A DNA stretch of 64,000 bases, from positions 1-64,000 of the forward strand of contig NZ_VUNZ01000004.1 of the NCBI RefSeq assembly GCF_008386505.1, in the 5' to 3' direction. Numbering within the stretch: the first letter of the stretch is position 1; each line of letters starts with the position of its first letter. Origin of the DNA: Chryseobacterium sediminis (GTDB lineage Bacteria; Bacteroidota; Bacteroidia; Flavobacteriales; Weeksellaceae). Below, piece by piece: positions 59,188 to 64,000 of this stretch. The notes beneath the pieces are model-generated. The model did no database searches and was not told the DNA's origin. It saw only the letters and a list, made by a program, of their open reading frames with translations. Position numbers and translations under genes: made by a program.

Positions 59188-59227
59188 GAATATATGAATG
59201 TATTGAAGTGATTGACGTTTTTACAGC

Positions 59228-59950
59228 TTATGGAGTAAGGTAAGAAATATGAATATTACCACTCGATAAACGGAAGTCCTGCGTATAACGACAGCGTATT
59301 CTGAAGGTTTCTCCTGTATTAAAAAAATTAATGGATGAAAGATTATGATTCAATCCTGTAGTGCGTTCTCCATGTCCTGTAGATATTCCTGCAAGGGTTG
59401 TAAGTGCAGGAGAGACTTTTTGAATATAAGAATTGGCTGTTCCTGCAGTTTGTCCTGATGGATTTAAATTAAGATCATAGGTTGCATAAGGAACAATATT
59501 ATAGAACCCCGGTTTTACTACTGTGAAAAGGCCTGTTGCTGAGTTATAAGTAAGATAAGCAGTATCAATCTTATTGCTTACATTGAAAACATAGGTTTGT
59601 GAATAGCTTTCGTGAGTACTGACAGGAGTAGAATGTGTGCCTGTATAGCTACCGCTGGATGGACTGATGTCTGTTTTATTTCCTACATACACTACTTTTA
59701 AGAAGTTTTCAGATTCGATCGTTTTCCATACCGGAGTATTTCCTGCTCCGTTTGACATTAAGACTTCACCTTTGTTTCCTGAATTTCCTTTTGTTCTGTC
59801 ATCACCGCCTATATTCAGGTCTTTAACAACCTGTAGTGAACCGTTGACATGTAATGTATGTTGAGGTGTTGGTGTTTTAATCCCTATCTGTGCATTTATA
59901 TGAATAAACATAACAAATAATGCCATATACAATAGCTTTTTTTTCATCAC
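59228..59950 (-). CDS. Secreted protein with C1q-like domain
   Basis: 240 residues, signal peptide cut near INAQ. After a segment IGIKTPTPQHTLHVNGSLQVV, common at the start of many Chryseobacterium surface proteins, comes GNSGNKGEVLMSNGAGNTPVWK. The C-terminal beta domain (about 95-240) ends FNTGETFRIRCRYTQDFRLS and has the look of a C1q/TNF-like jelly roll. Ligand unknown; probably secreted or surface attached. Single gene, no partner visible. Confidence 0.65.
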   Translation of the reverse strand: MMKKKLLYMALFVMFIHINAQIGIKTPTPQHTLHVNGSLQVVKDLNIGGDDRTKGNSGNKGEVLMSNGAGNTPVWKTIESENFLKVVYVGNKTDISPSSGSYTGTHSTPVSTHESYSQTYVFNVSNKIDTAYLTYNSATGLFTVVKPGFYNIVPYATYDLNLNPSGQTAGTANSYIQKVSPALTTLAGISTGHGERTTGLNHNLSSINFFNTGETFRIRCRYTQDFRLSSGNIHISYLTP

Positions 59951-60056
59951 TTGTTGATTTTTTGTTGCAGCAAATATAAAATGTTTTTAAAATGTCCTTT
60001 TTTTAAAGAATTGATAAACATATAGAACTATGCATAGTGTTGACTTATATAGCTGA

Positions 60057-60086
60057 AAATATGGCTTTTATTTAAAAGCCATATTT
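60057..60086. terminator. Hairpin between the C1q-like and phosphoesterase genes
   Basis: AAATATGGCTTTT (60057-60069) pairs with AAAAGCCATATTT (60074-60086) around a 4-base loop. Only short T-runs on either side, so a terminator role is likely but not certain. The rest of the gap 59951-60247 is AT-rich with no gene. Confidence 0.55.
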
Positions 60087-60247
60087 GTTTTATTAATGAA
60101 AAATGTAAGCTGAAAATTAGAAATATTAAATTTAATTAAAATTGATTTTTTTTGAATATTTAATTAAAATTAACTTTAATGGTTTGTTAAACAGTATTTT
60201 ATGTCTGCTTTTTTGAAAGGTGACAGTGATGATATAAATTGAATTGC

Positions 60248-63200
60248 TTAAAATTTCATTCCTATCCCTGCAGAAAGTCTTCCACCATCTGAACCATAGA
60301 AATAATTCAGTCTTGCAGACATCATTTCTACAATACTTAACCAAACGCCCGCACCGGCAGATTGATGCCATTTTCTGGAGGTTTCACTGTCGTTCCATAC
60401 ACGGCCGATGTCATATCCAATAAGGATTCCCATATTCGCAGGGATAATATTGTTTCTCACTCTCCCGAAATCCCATCGTATTTCTGAGTTATTGGTAAAA
60501 TAAGATCTTCCTGAGAATCTTTCGTTTCTGAAAGCTCTCATTCCATTGTTGCCCCCAATAGCAGCAGCCTGATAGAACTCAAAATTATTGTTATTGATCC
60601 ACATAACATTACTGGAATTGGCAAAAACAAACTTTCCTTTCTTATCAATTCTGTGATCAATGGCAAGCTTTCCTTTTACCGTCAGGAAGTTTTTATTAAA
60701 ATCTGAAAGAGTGGCTTTCCAATCGGCATTAAGCATAAATTCCAGCCCAAGGGTAGGGAAGGCTGTATTATCAGCATTCTTATAACCAAACGTATAATTA
60801 GCTCCTACAAACTGCTGACTGTCAAAAACGCCTGGTCTTACATCGGGTGACTGATTGATGAAGCGGTCAGCTTTTCTCTGAACTTTATTATCTTCAAAAG
60901 TCAATTGAAACTGATGGCTCAGATTCATCCAGCTCTTCTGAGAGATAGAGGGTGCAAAGTTGAATTTTGAAATTCTGGCTCTGTTGTATTCTCTTTCTGT
61001 ACTTTCTTTGTCATATTCACTTTCATTAGACAGGCCAAAGAAGTTTTGAGAGAATCTCGGAGTTGTATAAAATGCATCCAGATTGAAATCCCAACCTGAG
61101 ATTGCCTTTTTAAACACACCCTTATAAGTAAGACTGAATCCTGCAGTGGCAGTATAAAAATTAGCTTTTAAGCTGTGTCTTTGAGTATAAGGATCACGGA
61201 TGAAATTATTAACTGTATAATTGGCCAGAACACCTACAATGACCCCATCATCCGGGTTGTAGTCAAGGTTTGGATACCCAGCGAAGGAATTGTATTTCGG
61301 GTGTTTATAATTATAGCTGTTGATATCATAATCGTCAGTAATGTTTTTGGTTGCATTGCCAGCGTTATAGGTGTTTTTCTGAGATTTAAAGTCATAAATC
61401 TTCACTTTTCTTCCATCAGCAACATTATAAGTATCATGATTATATCCACCAATCAGTCTGATGTTCATTTTAGGATTTCCGGTTCCTGCCACTTCATAGA
61501 TATCATCATCTTCCAGCCCGTAGATCCACAATTCTTTTGTTTTTGAATCATGATAGGTTTTTTCAAAAACCAGTTCATTCTGATCTTTATTCTTGCCCAG
61601 TTTATATTGCTGAACCAGTACTGAATGTCCGTTTTTGGTGATGACAAACTTATCAGGATTTACAGTTCCTGCCAGAGGTACTTTTTTCTGCAATACATCA
61701 TAATACTGAGCAGCATAGCTCTGAAGTTTTGTTTTTCTTACTTTCAGTTTTCTCTGAATTTCAGCAATGGTATCGTCCTGTACCTCTTTCGGAAGATTAT
61801 GGAAAGCATCATCAATATCCGCATCAGTAAGATGCTCCTGAATATATTTTGCCTGAGTTTCCCATTCTGTCTGATCAGAACCTTTTAAAAAGACAAGATC
61901 CATCGGATAGGGTTCCATAGCAAGCCACTTAACACTGCTGATGTCTTCTGTGAAGGTTTTCATATGGCGGATCGCGGGAACATTCATAATAACTTTAAAA
62001 GCCGCACCATCATATTTGCTGAATGCCTGATCTCTGTCCTTAGGGATTGGCTTGTAAACTACTTGGTCACCCACTTCATATTCTGCCCATTTCCACTGAT
62101 CTGAGTGTCTGTCCCAGTCACCGATAAGCATGTCAAATAATCTTGCTCTGATGTAGGATTCTCTGTCAACAGAATATTTATTGCTTTTGCTGAGGTTTTT
62201 TAATACATCATCCGTAGACACAATATCCTTTGCATTGCCGAGATAAGCCAGTGTTTTAGGATCAGAAGAAAAACGTTCTTCAATCATATACATTTCATCT
62301 CCGTAATTCTCGTTATATCTCCCTAAGGCCTGTTGTTTAGGAATATAATACAGCTTTGGATTACTGTGTAAAATATTCAGTTTCTCTGACATATTTCCAA
62401 TCGTAAACGGAGTAAACGGGTGATTGGTAGTATAAAAATCCAATAAGAATTTTTCGGGGAATGTATCTGCAAGTTCTTCTCCCAATGTACTTTTCTGAAA
62501 AGCCATATTGTTAAGAAAACGGATAGCGCTTTTTTTAACTCCACGCATCACGAACTCCTGTCCGTCCGCTGATTTCAGTCGTAAACTGTTGGACTGGTTT
62601 CCTCCACCTTCTCTGAAAGGGATATATCCGCCGTTTAATTCTGAAAGATTGGCCGTTGGAGCCTCAATCGGAATTCCGTAATAGTTTCTGTAATGATCTC
62701 CCCATAGCCAGCGGTAAAATTTTCTTTTTTGAGTAAGCTGTACCGGATAGATGGTTGAAGAAAATGTCTGAGGAAAAGAATTAGGAAAATTATTGACAAA
62801 TACATCCGGTTTGGAAATTACTGAAATATGAGTCAGTTTTTGAAGTTGCGCATCTTTTGTAGAAAAATACTCAACATCTGTACTTTCGTCTTTTCTGAAA
62901 TTTAAAACTGCAAAACCACTTCCTCCATAAGAAAAATCTGTTTTTTCTATAATGGTAGACGGGTCTGTTTTAGAACCTGCGCCACTGATGATCTGTCTCA
63001 AGTTTCCATCTTCGTGGTATTGAAGATTATGATCATGTCCGGAAACGAAAATAATATTTTCCTTATCCTGAACAATACTTTTCAGTCTGTTGGCCAGATC
63101 TGCATAATGCTGGTTATTGATATCTTCAGGACTGGCTCCCGAAGAACTTCTTAAAATATTGGCTACACTGGCAACAATCGGAAGAGGAACCTTACTGTTG

Positions 63201-63964
63201 AAGGGATAAAGATGTGATTTTGCAGCAGTGAAACCAGCATGAGTTCCACTACTGATAATGGGGTGGTGTAAGGCAACAATGATTTTTTTACCCTGATTTT
63301 TAATGATCAGATCTTTAAACTCGGTGAAAAAATCCTCGCGGGTTTTGATATTACAGTTTTTATTGATTCCGGGGTAGTTGTCCCAGTTTGCAATAACCCA
63401 TTCTGTATCCACAGCAATAAGCTTAATGTCTTTAGAAACGTTGATGTCATCAATAGGGCATCCGTTTTTAGGCAGAAAAGCCTTTTTGTCGTCGAGGTAT
63501 TTTTTTACCAGTGCTTCCTGGCTGTTCAATCCTTCCAGTCCGTTATACCAGTCGTGATTTCCGGGAATTACCAATGTTTTACCCTTGAAATTTTTGGTTA
63601 TGGCAAGTTGATTTTCCAGTTTATCTTTAGCAGATGCATAGTCCTTATCTGTTTCTTTAGGCATGCCACTAGGATAGATATTATCTCCTAAAAAGATCAG
63701 CATAGAGTTACTGTCGGCAGAATCCAGTTTGCTTTTCAGTAAACTCAGTGTTTTTTGTGCCTGAGGTTCATCTGCATTTCCTGCATCTCCAATCAGAAAA
63801 AGTTTAAAATCATTTTCAGATTTTATCTCAGAATCTTTTACTTCAAATAAGTTTTTGCCCTTTTGTACGTTATAGGTAGCACAGGAATAAAGCACTCCTG
63901 CGGACATTACGGTTCTAAGAACAATAGAAGTATTTTTTAGATGAGTTTTAAAGGATAAATTCAT
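60248..63964 (-). CDS. Calcineurin-like phosphoesterase fused to an outer-membrane beta-barrel
   Basis: 1238 residues. Lipobox LYSC (Cys28). The phosphoesterase domain (about 50-330) has GDAGN (D60), GDNIYPSG (D94), GNHDW (N136, H137, D138), ALHHPIIS and VSGHDHNL, all five metal-site blocks. A long middle region (about 430-870) contains conserved-looking ARLFDMLIGDWDRHSDQWKW. The C-terminal part (about 900-1238) is a BamA/surface-antigen-like beta-barrel with alternating aromatic strands, ending YGSDGGRLSAGIGMKF with the terminal Phe. It should be a surface-anchored phosphoesterase. Complete at both ends within the window; 36 bases of the upstream region remain. Confidence 0.85.
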   Translation of the reverse strand: MNLSFKTHLKNTSIVLRTVMSAGVLYSCATYNVQKGKNLFEVKDSEIKSENDFKLFLIGDAGNADEPQAQKTLSLLKSKLDSADSNSMLIFLGDNIYPSGMPKETDKDYASAKDKLENQLAITKNFKGKTLVIPGNHDWYNGLEGLNSQEALVKKYLDDKKAFLPKNGCPIDDINVSKDIKLIAVDTEWVIANWDNYPGINKNCNIKTREDFFTEFKDLIIKNQGKKIIVALHHPIISSGTHAGFTAAKSHLYPFNSKVPLPIVASVANILRSSSGASPEDINNQHYADLANRLKSIVQDKENIIFVSGHDHNLQYHEDGNLRQIISGAGSKTDPSTIIEKTDFSYGGSGFAVLNFRKDESTDVEYFSTKDAQLQKLTHISVISKPDVFVNNFPNSFPQTFSSTIYPVQLTQKRKFYRWLWGDHYRNYYGIPIEAPTANLSELNGGYIPFREGGGNQSNSLRLKSADGQEFVMRGVKKSAIRFLNNMAFQKSTLGEELADTFPEKFLLDFYTTNHPFTPFTIGNMSEKLNILHSNPKLYYIPKQQALGRYNENYGDEMYMIEERFSSDPKTLAYLGNAKDIVSTDDVLKNLSKSNKYSVDRESYIRARLFDMLIGDWDRHSDQWKWAEYEVGDQVVYKPIPKDRDQAFSKYDGAAFKVIMNVPAIRHMKTFTEDISSVKWLAMEPYPMDLVFLKGSDQTEWETQAKYIQEHLTDADIDDAFHNLPKEVQDDTIAEIQRKLKVRKTKLQSYAAQYYDVLQKKVPLAGTVNPDKFVITKNGHSVLVQQYKLGKNKDQNELVFEKTYHDSKTKELWIYGLEDDDIYEVAGTGNPKMNIRLIGGYNHDTYNVADGRKVKIYDFKSQKNTYNAGNATKNITDDYDINSYNYKHPKYNSFAGYPNLDYNPDDGVIVGVLANYTVNNFIRDPYTQRHSLKANFYTATAGFSLTYKGVFKKAISGWDFNLDAFYTTPRFSQNFFGLSNESEYDKESTEREYNRARISKFNFAPSISQKSWMNLSHQFQLTFEDNKVQRKADRFINQSPDVRPGVFDSQQFVGANYTFGYKNADNTAFPTLGLEFMLNADWKATLSDFNKNFLTVKGKLAIDHRIDKKGKFVFANSSNVMWINNNNFEFYQAAAIGGNNGMRAFRNERFSGRSYFTNNSEIRWDFGRVRNNIIPANMGILIGYDIGRVWNDSETSRKWHQSAGAGVWLSIVEMMSARLNYFYGSDGGRLSAGIGMKF

Positions 63965-64000
63965 AAATTTACATTAACAAAAATTCAGGAATGAGCATTC

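Noticed and set aside
60132..60371. Minus-strand ORF of 79 residues overlapping the end of the large phosphoesterase gene
   Set aside because: Out of frame with the supported barrel end; no conserved content.
1..64000. tRNA, rRNA, prophage, IS element with transposase, or CRISPR-Cas
   Set aside because: None seen by reading the window. Small palindromic repeats are present but no transposase gene is.

Overview
The window looks like chromosome of a flavobacterium, most likely Chryseobacterium or a close relative (Weeksellaceae, Bacteroidota). The evidence is the AT-rich sequence and Bacteroidota-specific families (PorV/PorQ-like and PorP/SprF-like proteins, DUF3822, DUF5606, GIN-domain lipoproteins, LytTR two-component pair). 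Many genes also carry Bacteroidota-type promoters with a TAnnTTTG -7 box and almost no Shine-Dalgarno sequences. No tRNA, rRNA, prophage, insertion sequence with a transposase, or CRISPR array was seen. Most of the window is ordinary core chromosome; the unusual material sits between the genes.

Layout. 1-2.5 kb: a structured RNA-like element, an orphan GG-leader six-cysteine peptide, a methylcrotonyl-CoA carboxylase-type beta subunit, and a candidate small RNA with its own terminator. 2.5-14.2 kb: acetyltransferases, an EamA exporter, a PorV/PorQ-like outer-membrane protein, uvrC, hutH, a lipoprotein subtilase, a ygiD-type dioxygenase and YceI. 14.2-22.4 kb: an S9 (DPP-type) peptidase, an LLM-type flavin oxidoreductase, two little-known proteins, an intradiol dioxygenase lipoprotein and a LytS/LytR-type kinase-regulator pair. 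22.4-26.9 kb: sbcD-sbcC and a 50-residue basic ORF. 27-38.5 kb: a VF530-type protein, a SlyD-like FKBP, a YchJ-like protein, a dcp operon, a GIN lipoprotein, a kefF-kefC-like pair, and a lemA-TPM-TPM operon divergent from folA. 39-47.5 kb: a TRIC-type channel, coaD, ddl, a PASTA protein, an RluD-type synthase, PorP/SprF, hemW and murI. 47.6-54 kb: a nitroreductase/HxlR divergent pair, rsmD, DUF3822, Smr, a small phosphoesterase, two secreted unknowns and a serine hydrolase. 54-64 kb: an archaemetzincin-like lipoprotein, sixA, ruvX-def-DUF5606-mazG, a beta-propeller-like lipoprotein, a C1q-like secreted protein and a large phosphoesterase/beta-barrel fusion.

Working together. Clear functional units are sbcDC (DNA end processing), kefFC-like (regulated cation/proton antiport), the LytTR kinase-regulator pair, lemA-TPM, ruvX-def, and the cell-wall and housekeeping run ddl/PASTA/rluD/murI. 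Many secreted, lipoprotein and outer-membrane proteins show an envelope-centred lifestyle.

Starts. I moved several starts inward because the upstream in-frame start lies before or inside a recognisable promoter or repeat (S9 peptidase, YchJ-like, TRIC, PASTA, PorP, murI, mazG, the 51.7-kb unknown), or because the inner start restores a proper signal peptide or family N terminus (histidine kinase, RluD, archaemetzincin). The most interesting non-coding signals are two copies of one structured element with a compensatory base change (about 48-160 and 20491-20560), a candidate sRNA at 2411-2523, several families of terminal-inverted-repeat elements, and a ten-copy perfect heptamer array upstream of mazG.
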